A DNA stretch of 64,000 nt from Ptychodera flava (GCF_041260155.1 NC_091945.1:32246296-32310295), one strand, 5' to 3'. Numbered from the stretch's first letter, positions 25,301-36,900 are shown. Numbers and translations are program-made. Notes: generated by a model from the letters alone, not told the origin.

Positions 25301-28300
25301 TTCATTATTTTACAGTATTAGTGTCCACTTAATTATTAAACAATATTTGTATACAATATTTGTCATGAGTGAATTCCAATATAACCCTTTCACCCCATTT
25401 CCCAGTGTAGAGATCCAACTTTGCCATAAAAAGGAGTGGGATTGGGTTAAACCATGATGGTGAAAGGGTAAAAAGTTGATACAGCATTTGGGTTGAAAAG
25501 ACCGTGCCTTGCCAATGTACAAAATCAAAGACAACAGGCAAACAAATTGTAAACATATGTGCTGGATGTATATACATAATTATGTTACAAAACAATGCTA
25601 CATGATTGAGGGTCTTGGAGAGAGTGCAATGAGTGTTTATTTTGTTTGTGGGGGGGGGGGGGGGGGGCTGACAGTGTAATGACACATTCTATAGAAGATA
25701 TCTTCAATCAACCTCCAATCATGATTTGAGTGCAATGTTGCTTACCATTAAAAGACATTCTTGTATAAGAGATTCAATTTCTGATCTAGGAACACACTTT
25801 GGACTGAGTGAACAATAGAATAACACTCTCTCCACAGATAGCATTGGTGCACTCTCCAGCTTGGTTTCCTTTGGACCGGACTGAAAAGATACAACAGTGT
25901 GACATGACATTTACACAACAGGGAAATTATGAACACGTCAAGTGAGCATATGATTCTAAATCGTTCTACTACCAGCGTGTTTTAGATGTCTACCTCTAAA
26001 ATTAAGTATATATTTTCATAATTGTAAATTGGTTGCATGACTCATAAATGTATAGACTTGTAATGTGTCTTTATAGTAAATAATTATTCACGCAGCACCA
26101 TATTAGCCCTAGCTATATGTGTGAACTTCTTATTCAGACTAACCCACTAGTCATTTGGCTTTACTCAGGCATACACAGTACCGTAGTTTACTGGCTGGCA
26201 GAGCGGTGGGATTTACGTTCATGTTGATATCTAGTAAATCTACATGACAATGTGCCAAAGTATATTGCGTCAAGCTAGCAATCACCTCCCATCGACTGAT
26301 GAACTTTCTTCCTTGAATTTACTCTGTTTTGGTACAATGAAACCTGTCTATATCAAACCATTCAGGGACTGAGAAAATTGTTTGGTTGGGAGAGGTTTTC
26401 GGTTTATAAAGGGTCTTTTAACATAGACTTCTATTGGAATGGAACTGGGAAATGGGTTCAGTTTAGACAGGTTTCCAGTTTAGACAGGGTTTGGTTTAGA
26501 CAGGTTTCACTGTATTTATATGTCTACAGACTTGAGGTATGTCAAACAAAAACCCACAGGCCTAGAGAAGCAGAGAAACATTTGTCTCATATGCCCTTAA
26601 TCATATTTTTGCTTGTATTGCCATTATGATTTCTTAAAACTAGCATACATGGTACACTAGCCATTAGTTTATTATGGAGCAGGTCTTAGATATTTGGGTG
26701 GTAGAGTATTTGTTGCAATAGCCATCAGTTTACTGTGGAACAAGAGCTTAGGGACCGTCTCAGATTGTCGCAGAAGTTCAAGAAACGAAATTAATTCGTT
26801 TTGATCAAAACCCCCTCCCCCCTCCCCCTAAACGAAACTTCAAAAGTGCGAAATGTTTATGTCTGCCTGAGGGTGCAATGTTGCATTTTGCTATAGCTAC
26901 TGAAGACGCATTCCCCATGCCACATTACAATTAAAGTAACCGATCAGATTTGACTACTAACAGGGCATTTTACCGCATAAAAGTTTCATTTTATTTTACT
27001 TTCCCTTTTTGCATCTGTTCTTTGTCTCTGCGAACACGCAATTTGTACCTGGTAGGGGCGGTAAATAAGCGAGAAACTTTGACAAGGGGGACCAGGCATA
27101 TTCAATCATATTAAAACGACTATGACCAGATGCATAACATGTGAGAATAAAGACATCAAGTGGTTAGAGCATACGCTTATAAATAGCGCATTTAAAAAAA
27201 TGATACTTTTGTCTTTGTTGAATTTGATAAGTGAAAGGTTTAGGATACAATGTTAGTATTGGTAAATTGTGTGTTGGGCACAAACGAGATGGAAACGGTT
27301 ACAAATTTGTTGGCACAAGTGTGCAGTTTTTCTTTAATTTAAAATAAACACACGAAAACTTGTGATCACAAAATAAAAGTGCGAAAGTGAAGTTCACTAA
27401 TTGAATAGAGGTCAAACCCCCTCCCCCCCTAAACGAATGAATTTCGCTTTTTGAACTTCTGCGACAATCTGAGACGGTCCCTTACATGATTGTAAGTTGC
27501 ATTGCCCAATGGTCATCAGTCTTTCTGGAGCAAGTCTACTTATGTGATGGAATATATGTTGCTGTGGCCAATGGCCATCATGTTTGCAATGCGATTTTAT
27601 ATATGTTATAATGGACGATGGCCATCATTTTATTCTGGAGCTGGTTTACCTATATGACTGTGCACACATGTATGTTGCCATTGTAATTCACTATTCTTGC
27701 CATTCTTTTGACTACACACTTGCTCGTGGTTGTGGTTAGTCAACTTGATAGGTTATGCTCACTTCAATTCACTAATGAACTTACCAATTGTCTGGAATAT
27801 GCTGCAGCAGCTTCTGATGCACGCTTCTCCTCTTCCATTTCTCGTCTCACTGCAATTTAATCGTTTTAAAAGAATTTCAGATTTGATGTTCACTTTGTTT
27901 GGAAGAACACCGAATATCAATGTAGACTTAATCTCCTGCAAAAGGACATACTGGGTACCTGTACACAATGACTGCTGAAAAAATTATTGTAAACACTCCT
28001 CATGTTGTAAACATATTCTGCTTTGAAATCACTTTGCATTGGCAGGTGATAAAGTTGCATATGAATATTTCTTTAGTGTTTCTAATTTTGAGGTATTACA
28101 TAGGAAGCTTGGCAAATAATAGCTACTCCCAAGTACACACAAAGACTTTGCATTTCTGTCATGCAAGCCATGTTTAACAAGATCACTGTTTGGAATGTGA
28201 GCTTCCTACACAACCATTTATTGTCAGGGGTTAACGATGAAATATGTGAACAAATTAATTTACGTGTGACATTCAGTGTTTTTGTTAAGGTCTGGGTCTG

Positions 28301-30740
28301 GGTATGGGCACCATGCACCATTTCTGCTGTCCTGTAAGTGTAATATAAATGTGTGGATGGAACCCAAGTAACATTTACCAGGGTACTGGGCTTAACAAAA
28401 ACACTGACAAATGCTATTATTAGTCTATATCTCTCTGATTCTCTGCTCTATTTCATCACTGTAGTTAAGCATAGTGATGATAATAATCAAATCTTGAAAA
28501 CAGTGAAAAATGGATTTGAATCACAGAAACATACCCCCATTCATACATCACTCTAATTTGATGCTGGCAGCGTAGGTATTATTTTTGCCTTTCTTTATAC
28601 TACACTACTGGTATCTGTGTTTCCTCTGGCTTCTGAATTTTTTTAGTAAATTTACGAATTGGGTATTGAAACTTTTAGTAAATTTTGAAATTCATAAGTA
28701 AACTTAACCGTTCAAATACGGAATATCATTCAATCAAATTCAAATTAAGTACAACATGTGCTAAGACAAAACTATTTTGAGGTTTGGGGGCCTTCAGCTC
28801 TCAATCAACTAGCTGCTTCCTTGCATTCGTATATTTACGAATCAACAATGAAAAAAATTAGTAAATCATCTAAAAAATTAGTAATTTTACGAATTTGAGA
28901 GTGGCAGAGGAAACACAGCGTATATACCAACTTATACAAGGTTACAGATGATACCTATGACAAACTGACTATATCGGCTCTTTGAATAATGTAAACACTG
29001 CTGCACATGGTTCCTGGAGACTGCTATATATTATCACCCATACCTTGTGCCTGAATAGACCTCTTTGATGTACCAAGTTCAGGTTCATGTTTTGGTTGCA
29101 TTCTAGCCAGTGCAGCTTCCCCAGCTTTCTGTGAGTCCTGTGTTGGCTGAAGCCTTGCTGCCGGTTGTTTTTGTAGGCTTGCATTTTTTGAACTGAAATA
29201 TTATACGAAAATGTGATTTTGTAACTTTGACTTGCTGTTGCCATCGTAGACAGAAAGATCTGTCACTCAAGGGAGGGCGCTCCCTTTCTCTTATGCCTGA
29301 AGTACTGCGGGAATGAGTGTGAGTGTCTTCCTGCATTGTATATACCAGGAAACGGTCATCACAATACCTTACAATTACATATGGTATAGAGAATTTTATG
29401 TAAAAGAAATCATACTATTCAATCAGTTGCATGCAGTCACTTTCATTTTATAGTTGCTATAACCTTCCCTATGATTACATACAGTGATATCACTGTACTT
29501 GTTTATTGATAGTGATGATAGAACCTCATGTGACTTAGGTGACAACACTTGAGAAAAGAATTTGACAAACAAACAGCAAGCTGTAAGACCCCTTAATGGA
29601 CAACAGTGATAACTACTATATGTCCTTCAATTTATATTCAAAGTCATTAACTCTATAAGTATTATTTGAAGTTTACAATAAAAAGGTTGAAACAGTAACC
29701 ACACAATTTATTCAAACATAAGGAGCCAGCATTCTCGCGAGCAAGAGCATAATTTCCGCTCCACTGACCTACGCAAAAATTAACGAGTAGTGCTAAGCTG
29801 TTGCCGTAAAGAGGCGCGTAGTTTATGATGATGGGAGCCAGTGGTTTCAGCAAAACAATTGAAACCTGTATAGTTTATACCAAATATTAATGAAAATACT
29901 TGCATATAGTAATGTAACTTTTTTCCCTAAATTACACAGAAAGACAGAAGCGTAACAGACTCTCAGATTTGGCACAAAGCTCAATAATATGTGCAATTAC
30001 ATCACATTTACGCAAAATGTTATGCCACATCACTGAAGATAAAACGAGACTGCTGAGCATGATCATCTACTTCATGCATTTGAGCAATGCATGACCAACC
30101 TACACTACACTACAGTACAGTACAGTAATACTAGTACAGTCCCTTCCCTTGTGTTTTCTCCTCACAGGTGTTTCTAAGTCTTCCGTTGATATGCATCTAA
30201 TTTCTGAACTCTAAATTGACTAAAATAAATCTGACTTGATTTGATGATGCAGACATGGATTTACTAATAATCTGTGTATGTGTCATACCATGAAGGTATA
30301 AACACCTCCATGGTCATACGATCAGTCGTGACCGAGGCCACTGAGATCAGGCTCTAGTACTGAGGATCCTAAGATTAACCCCGGTCCCTCCACAAAAGGA
30401 CTGTGGATTAACCAATTTCTGGTGAGTCAACTGAATGTTTACGATACCTAAGCCAGGATAATTGATAACATGGTGGACTTCAGGCCATTCTACAGTAAGG
30501 GCCACAAATCCAACTGGCCGTAACCCCCTACACCTACATCATATCGAGCATCGTGTACACTGATACTGGCTGGATATGTACATTGATACATAGTGTATTG
30601 ATGGGTATATTTGCGTCCACTGAGTCCGGTCAGCGTCTGTCCTGTACTTACCTCGATGACGTGTCATCTTTTAAACTGTGGCCTTCACCAGCTTTCTTGA
30701 ACTTGTAGTCTAATTTCTTCTTTTCAAAGAATTTCTTCAT
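19254..30740 (-). CDS. UBXN6: UBX domain protein 6 (UBXD1), p97/VCP cofactor, 10 exons
   Basis: Ten coding exons with matching phases join into 1,314 nt (437 residues), close to the 441 of the human protein. Order: the conserved N-terminal MKKFF start; a VCP-interacting motif near residues 53-62 (AGEAALARMQ); a charged segment; the conserved block of exon 4 (residues ~102-146); a PUB domain centred on about residues 147-235 (DDPITASSTMIHTLNKD, YLDNIIGNP, FQERVASLTG); the AEPVR-like linker (TEPVRPKLDR) and NLTPEEIKKEQ; a helix LRTKAMREREE; and a UBX domain from about residue 331 (YNYTLIRIKFPD) to VVNFSWDQ near 407. The family binds p97 through VIM and PUB contacts and acts in endolysosomal sorting, caveolin turnover and damaged-lysosome or mitochondrial clearance. 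Transposon remnants crowd its introns but interrupt no exon. Identification is firm; the exact UTRs are not visible. Confidence 0.95.
19954..22161. mobile_element. TTAA-flanked element (family GGTAGAATGC), split by an insertion
   Basis: TTAA lies at 19950-19953 and 22162-22165. The ends are imperfect inverted repeats (GGTAGAATGCACCTCAA against GGAAGTACACGCCTCAA). Two short relatives of about 340 bp at 47608 and 55179 share both ends. This copy is 2.2 kb because a 1.85 kb inverted-repeat element sits inside it. It lies in the last intron of UBXN6. Confidence 0.65.
20107..21955. mobile_element. Nested inverted-repeat element inside the UBXN6 intron
   Basis: The left end GTCTCAAAACGGAC and right end GTCAGTTTCGAGAC are imperfect inverted repeats. 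Similarity extends about 45 bases inward through TACGAGCAG and GCTCGTAC motifs. I see no clear target duplication. The longest notable frame inside is 21439-21699 (minus, 86 codons, FDFRTSLYVWVKTGDD region), which I do not recognise. Several GTACGAGTGACGTAATG-type repeats occur near both ends. Confidence 0.5.
22247..22392 (-). CDS. UBXN6: UBXN6 exon 9 (UBX domain)
   Basis: 146 nt; acceptor TTTCAG, donor TTG|GTAAGT. It encodes VFRVREKLSALFEFVRQ and GQRLTEEDAML, the middle of the ubiquitin-like UBX fold. Confidence 0.92.
22583..22713 (-). CDS. UBXN6: UBXN6 exon 8 (UBX domain start)
   Basis: 131 nt; acceptor TTTCAG, donor CAAG|GTTGGT (a weaker GT context). It encodes LRTKAMREREE and then the UBX opening strand YNYTLIRIKFPDDIILQ. 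Confidence 0.92.
23171..23390 (-). CDS. UBXN6: UBXN6 exon 7 (inter-domain linker)
   Basis: 220 nt; acceptor CCCACAG, donor CAG|GTAGAT. It encodes FFVLSED, TEPVRPKLDR, FQLPDEFYNLTPEEIKKEQQ, all conserved in UBXN6 orthologues. Confidence 0.93.
23499..23561 (+). repeat. 21-bp tandem repeat, 3 copies
   Basis: Units are GTGATGATGCCCTCTGCGAAC at 23499-23519 and 23520-23540, with a diverged third copy at 23541-23561. The GATGATGCCC core recurs in the stem of the hairpin at 23947-24135. Confidence 0.85.
23656..23907 (+). pseudogene. Decayed Crypton-type recombinase N-terminal fragment
   Basis: From the ATG at 23656 a frame of 55 codons (SPAQLDDILMQVNSKRTKMA, then ISVFSDYAS) ends at TAG 23821. Similarity continues in two further frames: LDSALTTFYAEVRTQ, then KGELYSKKSL. 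The pattern (short acidic helix, S-K-x-T-K-x-A, VFxDY, FYxEVR, G-x-LY-KKSL) resembles the N-terminal domain that precedes tyrosine recombinases of Crypton transposons and host proteins derived from them. The catalytic domain is absent. It is antisense to UBXN6, inside its sixth intron. Family assignment is from pattern memory only. Confidence 0.5.
23947..24135. repeat. Long perfect hairpin 1 (88 bp arms, 13 nt loop)
   Basis: Arms 23947-24034 and 24048-24135 are reverse complements with one mismatch. The 13-nt loop is GAGCCGTAGGCGA. It lies in the UBXN6 intron between exons 6 and 7, one base from a second hairpin. Confidence 0.93.
24137..24266. repeat. Long hairpin 2 (58/59 bp arms, 13 nt loop)
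   Basis: Arms 24137-24194 and 24208-24266 are reverse complements with two mismatches and one single-base gap. The 13-nt loop GAGACGAAGTTGA matches the hairpin 1 loop at 9 of 13 positions, although the stems are unrelated in sequence. Confidence 0.92.
24668..24822 (-). CDS. UBXN6: UBXN6 exon 6 (PUB domain core)
   Basis: 155 nt; acceptor CTTGCAG, donor CAAG|GTAAAT. It encodes YLDNIIGNPNDEKFRKIR and the FQERV and AVGF segments typical of the PUB fold that grips the p97 C-terminal tail. Confidence 0.93.
25094..25191 (-). CDS. UBXN6: UBXN6 exon 5 (PUB domain start)
   Basis: 98 nt; acceptor ATACAG, donor GCAA|GTAAGT. It encodes KLADDPITASSTMIHTLNKD and the rest of the first PUB helices, ending in ETIC. 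Confidence 0.92.
25385..25468. mobile_element. 84 bp miniature element, copy 2 (family CCCTTTCACC)
   Basis: The ends CCCTTTCACCCC and GGTGAAAGGG match copy 1. Flanks are ATAA and TAAA, i.e. degenerate TTAA. The interior shares the GATCCAACTTTGCCATA motif. It sits in a UBXN6 intron. Confidence 0.7.
25650..25667 (+). repeat. Poly-G run of 18
   Basis: An uninterrupted G run in a UBXN6 intron; as it lies on the template strand it would be poly-C in the transcript. Confidence 0.95.
25746..25880 (-). CDS. UBXN6: UBXN6 exon 4
   Basis: 135 nt, phase 0 at both ends; acceptor TTTTCAG, donor ATG|GTAAGC. It encodes 45 residues around VLFYCSLSP, corresponding to the family's VYFTCPLT block, followed by a helix ending in IQECLLM. 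Confidence 0.9.
26335..26512. mobile_element. TA-flanked miniature element (Tc1/mariner-like), copy 2
   Basis: The ends CAATGAAACCTGTC and GACAGGTTTCACTG are flanked by TA at 26333-26334 and 26513-26514. Near the right end a GTTTAGACAGG motif repeats three times. It is 178 bp, related at its ends to 16796-16971, and lies in the UBXN6 intron between exons 3 and 4. Confidence 0.7.
26751..27481. mobile_element. TTA-flanked inverted-repeat element (PIF/Harbinger-like MITE)
   Basis: Inverted ends of at least 31 bp begin GGGACCGTCTCAGATTGTCG on both sides. TTA precedes the left end (26748-26750) and follows the right end (27482-27484). A 3-bp TTA duplication with a GGG start is typical of PIF/Harbinger elements. 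It is 731 bp without a transposase frame; C-rich runs adjoin each terminal repeat. It lies in a UBXN6 intron. Confidence 0.75.
27785..27849 (-). CDS. UBXN6: UBXN6 exon 3
   Basis: A 65-nt exon with acceptor TTGCAG and donor TTG|GTAAGT. It encodes RREMEEEKRASEAAAAYSRQ, a charged, Ala-rich helical segment. It enters in phase 1 and leaves in phase 0. Confidence 0.88.
29044..29192 (-). CDS. UBXN6: UBXN6 exon 2 (VIM motif)
   Basis: The acceptor is ATTTCAG (AG at 29193-29194); the donor is AAG|GTATGG. It is 149 nt. It carries the p97-binding VIM-like helix GEAALARMQ. Confidence 0.9.
30652..30740 (-). CDS. UBXN6: UBXN6 exon 1 (start codon)
   Basis: The ATG is at 30738-30740; the exon encodes MKKFFEKKKLDYKFKKAGEG and continues to the donor GAG|GTAAGT (GT at 30650-30651). 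It is 89 nt and ends in phase 2. The N-terminus matches the family's invariant MKKFF opening. Confidence 0.92.
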
Positions 30741-30910
30741 TGTGTACAAGAACTGTGCATAAATCGATGCTTTTACATGTATCTATCATCAATATCTAGC
30801 TAGTACGGTACACAGTTGTCGTTCCCACTAATACAACCCCCTAAGTTCGGCTTTCTTTTCTGCGGAAGCGAAAGACTATGAAATGGAAGCCTACCCATGA
30901 TTGGCTCATG
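30741..30910 (-). promoter_or_regulatory. UBXN6 promoter region candidate
   Basis: A minus-strand CCAAT motif (30900-30904) lies about 160 bases before the start codon. A GCGGAAGCG ETS-like motif lies at about 30862-30870. No TATA box is evident. The transcription start is not visible. Confidence 0.35.
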
Positions 30911-32826
30911 ATAAGTACGAACCCTTTAACTCAACAAAAAAACCATCTTGACCTACTTTTGAGTTCTAATCCTTTCCAATCCATTTGGCTGTTGAGATTT
31001 CTGCATCACGTTTCTTCTTCAGTGCATCGTAAATTAACCTTCATATATTGCAGAAATTAAATGTAGGATTCAAACATGATTTTCCGAAAATTTGATGGCA
31101 TTTTTCCCATGCATTTTCTATACAATATCATGATAATTGCAACATTTTCAGTTATCACTTGGTGCAACTGCAAGTGCAAAAAGATTCATGTGATATTGTT
31201 GTGACTCAGTTTTACAGTGTGGTCGCATCGTTTGTGATTCATCACGCCTATGCCAAAGCACAAACTAGGTATGAGCTAGAAAAACACATTGCTTCAGTTT
31301 CACTTTCACTTTGTTTTTCGTTTTTTCCTTCCTCCTTTAAATTGAACATTTTGCAATGGTGAGACCAAAGAATTGAATGGACAACAGCATGAAGAAAATC
31401 ATGTGTGAACAACTGCATAGCAAGAACCATATTCCTATGTGCATATTATGTGACAGGGCATTGAGAGGCTTTTCCAAAGTACATCAAAATACATATTGAT
31501 TCAATGAAGGCGTAAAAATTCTTGCCACATATCTGTTCACAATAGTGCTTGTTTGAAATTTGTATATCAGGTGTTTCTTCTTCATTTCAATTATAAAGAT
31601 TGTTGTAGACCACAACATGAAAAAGTTATTGTTTTGAAGAGTTTTTATAATCAAGCTTTGAAATTCTAGTATCAACCTTTTCTGTAGGTCAAGAACATTT
31701 GCTGTTAAAATGTAAAACAATGGGCACAACGACTAGAGACAACAATAGGTTTTGACCTAACCATAGTACTGGAGAGGTACATCAAGATGGGTAAATTTCT
31801 TTTGCTTTCAGTTTAATTAAAATTTGCAACTGTGAAACATCCAATCAAAAGTGATGCTGGCTGGCATGGCTACAGATGCCCTTACACTTGTCAATTAAGA
31901 TGTTCTCAGGGTTTCTGCTACAATGGCTTGTATGTCCAGAAGTCAGCATCCTCTCGTGCTATGTGTCAAGAAGTTTCCCATCATGGATAAACATCTCCGT
32001 CATTTTATAGATTTGTTTCTGTTTTATTAAGTTATTATATCAGTATTGACTGTCATAATTGAAACAAGAGATTCATTTGACTTTATAAAGCATGTTTTTA
32101 TTACTGGCTTTAAAACTTTACATAATACTTTTACTTATGAAAGAATAAACAACGCAAACACATAGAGAATTCTCATGATGACATTTACAAGACAATATCA
32201 TATCAATCATACTCTAAGAAATGATCCATGAATGAATCAGGAACATGAGAGCTTATCTGCACATGATCACAACCTTGCATTATTGAAGTAAGTTGGGTAC
32301 AGCTACAAAAATAATTTTGTACAGACAGATCCATCAGGTATGCTGGAGGTACTATGATCTATGTAGAAACACACCACTATACTTATATCCCTGTTGGCAT
32401 CATCTTACACTTTGAAAAGAATAACACAAAAACCCTGTCCTCTTTTCTATGAAAATTACTTCTCTAAGGTGATACTGGCTTTTCATTTGATTTGGCTGTC
32501 AAGTCACAGAGTATTGGTACACAGTTTTGGGTTTTAACCCTTTACACCAGCTCTACTATACATCCTGAATATCATATTACACTACAGGTACAATGCTACA
32601 GTGTACCATATTGCTATATTCTCCACAACGGGATTGAAAGAATGAAGACAAAAAAGAAACGCATACAGATCTCAGCTTTTGCAACTATTTCATACGATTT
32701 AGGAAAGTAATATTATTTCATTCATTATAGTCTTTTTGGTCACTGACAGCCACATTTCCAAAGCAATGAATGCTTCATTGGTCAGTTTCTAGCAGAACAA
32801 GAAAAGTTAGTACACCTGATGATTAA

Positions 32827-33064
32827 AGGGCGGTGGTCGTCGGAACGGCACTCAAAGGTCGCTAGGGACCCCTACAACCAATATAAACACTGTATCCAAG
32901 CTACGTTGGCGATTGATGAAAGTTAAAACATGTTTGTCTTAATGTACATTGTAAAATTTAAATGTTGCAGCTATTTTGACATGATGCATCTATATATAGT
33001 GCATGAAATACATTGTTTGTAAACAAGAAAGTTGCACATGCACCGTTCAGACGACCACCGCCCT
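32827..33064. mobile_element. 238 bp TTAA-flanked miniature element (family AGGGCGGTGG)
   Basis: The ends AGGGCGGTGGTCGTC and GACGACCACCGCCCT are perfectly inverted over 15 bp, and similarity continues through GAACGG. TTAA flanks at 32823-32826 and 33065-33068. There is no coding capacity. A diverged relative lies at 4565-4682. Confidence 0.85.
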
Positions 33065-33591
33065 TTAACTTTGATGACTTGATCCCAGATTGCGGATGAT
33101 CAGTGGATCTCAATGCTTGAAAACTTTACAAGAAATCAAACACTTATATGCCTCATATGTCTAAAATTCTCACAACAGAGAAAAGATCTAACACGATGAA
33201 AAAGAATGTATTGCACAAAGTCAATGCAACTTATCACAAAACTCTCTCCCCTTTCAAAATTCTGTAAAGGGATTTGTTTCCATGTATAAGTAGCAGCATC
33301 TTGAAGAAACAGATAACTAGATAATTAAAGCATGTACACAACAGCTACAAACCCTACTGTTTCATCCCCCCCCCCTCCCCCAAACAAGTGATCACATCAT
33401 CAAATTGGCAAAGAGAACACAAAGTGAAGAGATGTTACGAATACACCTATGGTTGTTAAACTACATTTTGTGCCCGTACATAAATGAACACTGCTATGTT
33501 GTGCACATATCTTAATTATCTACAGTCTATTACACAAAATCATACAGATTCATTTCCAGAAAAAACTTACACCACATTGTATTTGTTTTAA

Positions 33592-33676
33592 CCCTTTCAC
33601 CACCATGGTATGGCCCAAACCCATTGTTATCAATGGTAAGTGTGGACCTGTTTACAGGGAATTGGGGGTGAACAGG
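33592..33676. mobile_element. 85 bp TTAA-flanked miniature element, copy 3 (family CCCTTTCACC)
   Basis: TTAA at 33588-33591 and 33677-33680. The left end is CCCTTTCACC and the right end GGTGAACAGG. Its interior is the reverse complement of copy 1. It lies about 190 bp past the AP3S stop, so it may be transcribed in that 3' UTR. Confidence 0.75.
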
Positions 33677-33869
33677 TTAAAGCACATTTACATTTGTACA
33701 CCAGATAGCCCTTTGTACAGGATATCCATGCATCATGGACATTCCCTCACAGGGGAGTCTTCCCTCTATGGTTTGATCAACTCTATACACACACTGTGGG
33801 TTGAAGTAGGCTCTCACCCCTAAGTACAAATAGTTTACTCTGTTGGAGCTTTTATAAGTTATGAATATT

Positions 33870-33977
33870 CTACCGAAATGATGGCAGATTTGGCAGTTGT
33901 ATGTTGGATGGCAAATTTGGGAGATTAATATTCTTGACTGCTGATACTGCTCTTGCTGGTGCCGCGGCCAGGCCAGC
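33870..33977 (-). CDS. AP3S: AP3S exon 6 (stop)
   Basis: 108 nt including TAG at 33870-33872; acceptor TTTACAG. It encodes AGLAAAPARAVSAVKNINLP, then NLPSNIQ and NLPSFR. Confidence 0.94.
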   Translation of the reverse strand, partial: AGLAAAPARAVSAVKNINLPNLPSNIQLPNLPSFR

Positions 33978-36900
33978 CTGTAAAGAGATTGACAAATCAA
34001 CTTTTAATACCAAACACTTCACTTTCACACATCACATACTCAAACATAATTACATTACAAACTGTGCAGCTCTGGTCATGGGAAATATTTTTGTACATTA
34101 CTACAGAACAGGCCAGTTGTACAGAATTTGATACATTGGTTGTTCAAATGACTAACTGCTTGGAATTCATTTACTGTATATCAGGAACGTCCATACTAAA
34201 TAATAGTGAACTGCTAAGTTTGGTATTTTTCTAGTTTAATTCTTCACAAACCATTTCAACTCTAGCAAATTCTTAAATAGAAGCGCTGAAATTATGGCCA
34301 AAGCAGTTTTAAATTACACTTTGCTCAAAATTTACTGATTCAAGTTCACAAGTATGGCTGCTTTTAAACAAGAGACCTTTAAACACATCCTTATCACAGA
34401 TCCCATCCACAAGTCACAAGGTCTAAACTCCTAATGTAACCTGAACTGAATTTGCTTGTCACTCCTCTACCAATCCACTGTAACAGCAAGTGTCCTAAAT
34501 CATCACGGGCATGTTTATCGCAATAGCATGTACTTTTTATTACTTCTCAAGATAAAGACTATACTTGAATATCATCTTTCACACATGAAGCACCAAAACC
34601 AACATTTACCAACTACGAAATAGAAAATATTTACCTCTTGCTTTTCTAATTTATTCTGTTCTTCTGTGCGTGTGAGTATTTCTGTCATATTGGTTTCTAA
34701 AACCATTCCACCCATGACCAACTCTGCTAGAATGTACTGTACCTGTATTGAAATAAAGGAAAGTTTATATTGTATTGTAAAACCTCCAGTGATGGAAAAT
34801 TACAATCTCTTCCTGCAGGTCTGACTTTCTTGATGTGAGCCATCTATGCAACGTAGATCTGTATAGAATCTGATCCAAGTATGGAAGGAGTTTAGCAGGC
34901 TTGACATCTCACTGGGAGGCAGTCAAAGTGTGAATTCAAACAAATCCACAACTACAGTGGAAACATGAACTGAGCAGTTTGGTGGTGTGCAAGAGTGATA
35001 AAATTGATGATGGTGGGAAGAAACAATCCGTTAGCTCAATCTGCCCAGATGTAAAGATTACACCTCCAGCTGAATTGGCCCAGCATACAAATGACACATA
35101 TAGCTACATCAGCCCAGACATACAGATGACACCAATTGTTACTTAGGCCTAAATTTGATTCTCTCTAGACAGTTTCACACTGTCATTCAGAACTGATGAG
35201 ACAGGCATGTCACCTTACCTTGTCAACATGGAAGATGAGATCCAATTCACAAACATTTTCAAAGCATTTGTCTAAAGTTTCTACAAAGACCTACACAATA
35301 AAAGAAGAGGAAATAATAGTGCATATATTAGAGACATCATAATATCAATCAAACACAGCATGGGAGAAGGTAATGTAACAAAACAGAAATAAGATTCAGC
35401 AAGGCATAGCAAACCCCAATGAAATATAGATACATTAGTTGAAATTTGTCTAGTACATACCGTATATTACTCAAAATACCATGAAAGATCACTGGCATTA
35501 TGAAGCAACAAGAACCATAACCCAGGCAAATATCTCGAGGGCTAGAGATCCCCACTATCAACTCATTCTAAACATCCTAACTGACATATTTGTAACTTGG
35601 TATTCAAATTGTAAAGCAAAGTCTGAATGAATGTGGAGGTTTATTGTAAATCTAAAACTGTACATGAATTGGCTTCAGATGTCTTACATTTTGCACAAAA
35701 TGGTGATAAACTTTCAATTTCCCCTCCTGAATTCCAAAGCCATCCAAAATATAACCAAAAAGAGTAATAAACTATGCAAAAGGTGATAGAAAACATTCAT
35801 AGATGTTTGATATTGTGATCCCTACCAAAGAGTCGGACCCTTCTACGTTCCATGAATGCACGGATATTGACATACAAAACTATCAGTAACATAGTATGAT
35901 TTACCAACCTGTATAAGATCTAGAATTCCAAGTTCACTTTCTGAGGAATCGACACAGAAGACAAAGTAGAGTGTTGCGTAGTGACGATAGATAATTTTGT
36001 AATCTGAACCTCCAATCAAACTAAAATGAGAAATAAATACTGATTAGAATGCCATAAAGACTGATAGATTCACAATGGACTTCATGATTACTTTATGATT
36101 GATACTGATGGAAGAAAATAGTCAGCAGGAGTACCTTATGATGAATCTTATCAGGATCTGATTCTTTGAATCAAATACAATCTTGCAGTGCTTCTTCAGG
36201 ATGTCAAAACACACAGTACTAGTATGCAGCTTAGCAGAACCTATATGCTGAGAATACACTGTTATATACAATAATTTTTATTGTTACATGTAACCACAGA
36301 GAATGTAAAATGTATATAGATTGTGAAGAGCAGCATATTGCATTTCAATGCATCATGTCAGTTTGACTGTATTTGTAATCATGTTATGATTGTCAAAGAG
36401 TTTTCAGCATTTCTACATACACTGTATACTACTGTTCTATTCAGTTCAATCATTATTTACAGTCAGCAAAGTTACTACAATAATCAACAGCTATAACTTT
36501 CTATATTTTTCAGGTAACATTGTATGTATATGTTTGTGACGCAACCTCTGCAGTTATATCCAGAAAAATACCAAATGAATAATTATCATATATCTAACTT
36601 CACCAAAATAAGTAATATTACTTCGAAATTACCACATCTGTTGTTAACCAGTAAATACATATATTCAAATTGGAAATGGACTATAACAATGGAATTTGGA
36701 TTATCAACAGAATTTCTCTACCTGATCAAGACAGCTGATATTAAATATCTGTTCCTCCTTCATTTGAAGACTGACGTATTTAATGTGTTGATTCAATGTA
36801 TAACCTTGGGAACATCACTGTACACAGTATTTCCTCCAAGCAAAACAGATATGTGACTGATCTAAGCCAATTCTATTTACTTAAGAAGTTTAGGTATTGC

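Larger units (their letters stand above)
30911..33869. other. Intergenic between AP3S 3' end and UBXN6 5' end
   Basis: There is no supported gene. Part next to 33869 is probably the AP3S 3' untranslated region. Two TTAA-flanked miniature elements (32827-33064 and 33592-33676) and a C-rich run near 33367 occur here. Confidence 0.5.

Noticed and set aside
30111..30136. Short ACTAC/AGTAC tandem stretch as a regulatory array
   Set aside because: Too short and simple to distinguish from a chance microsatellite.
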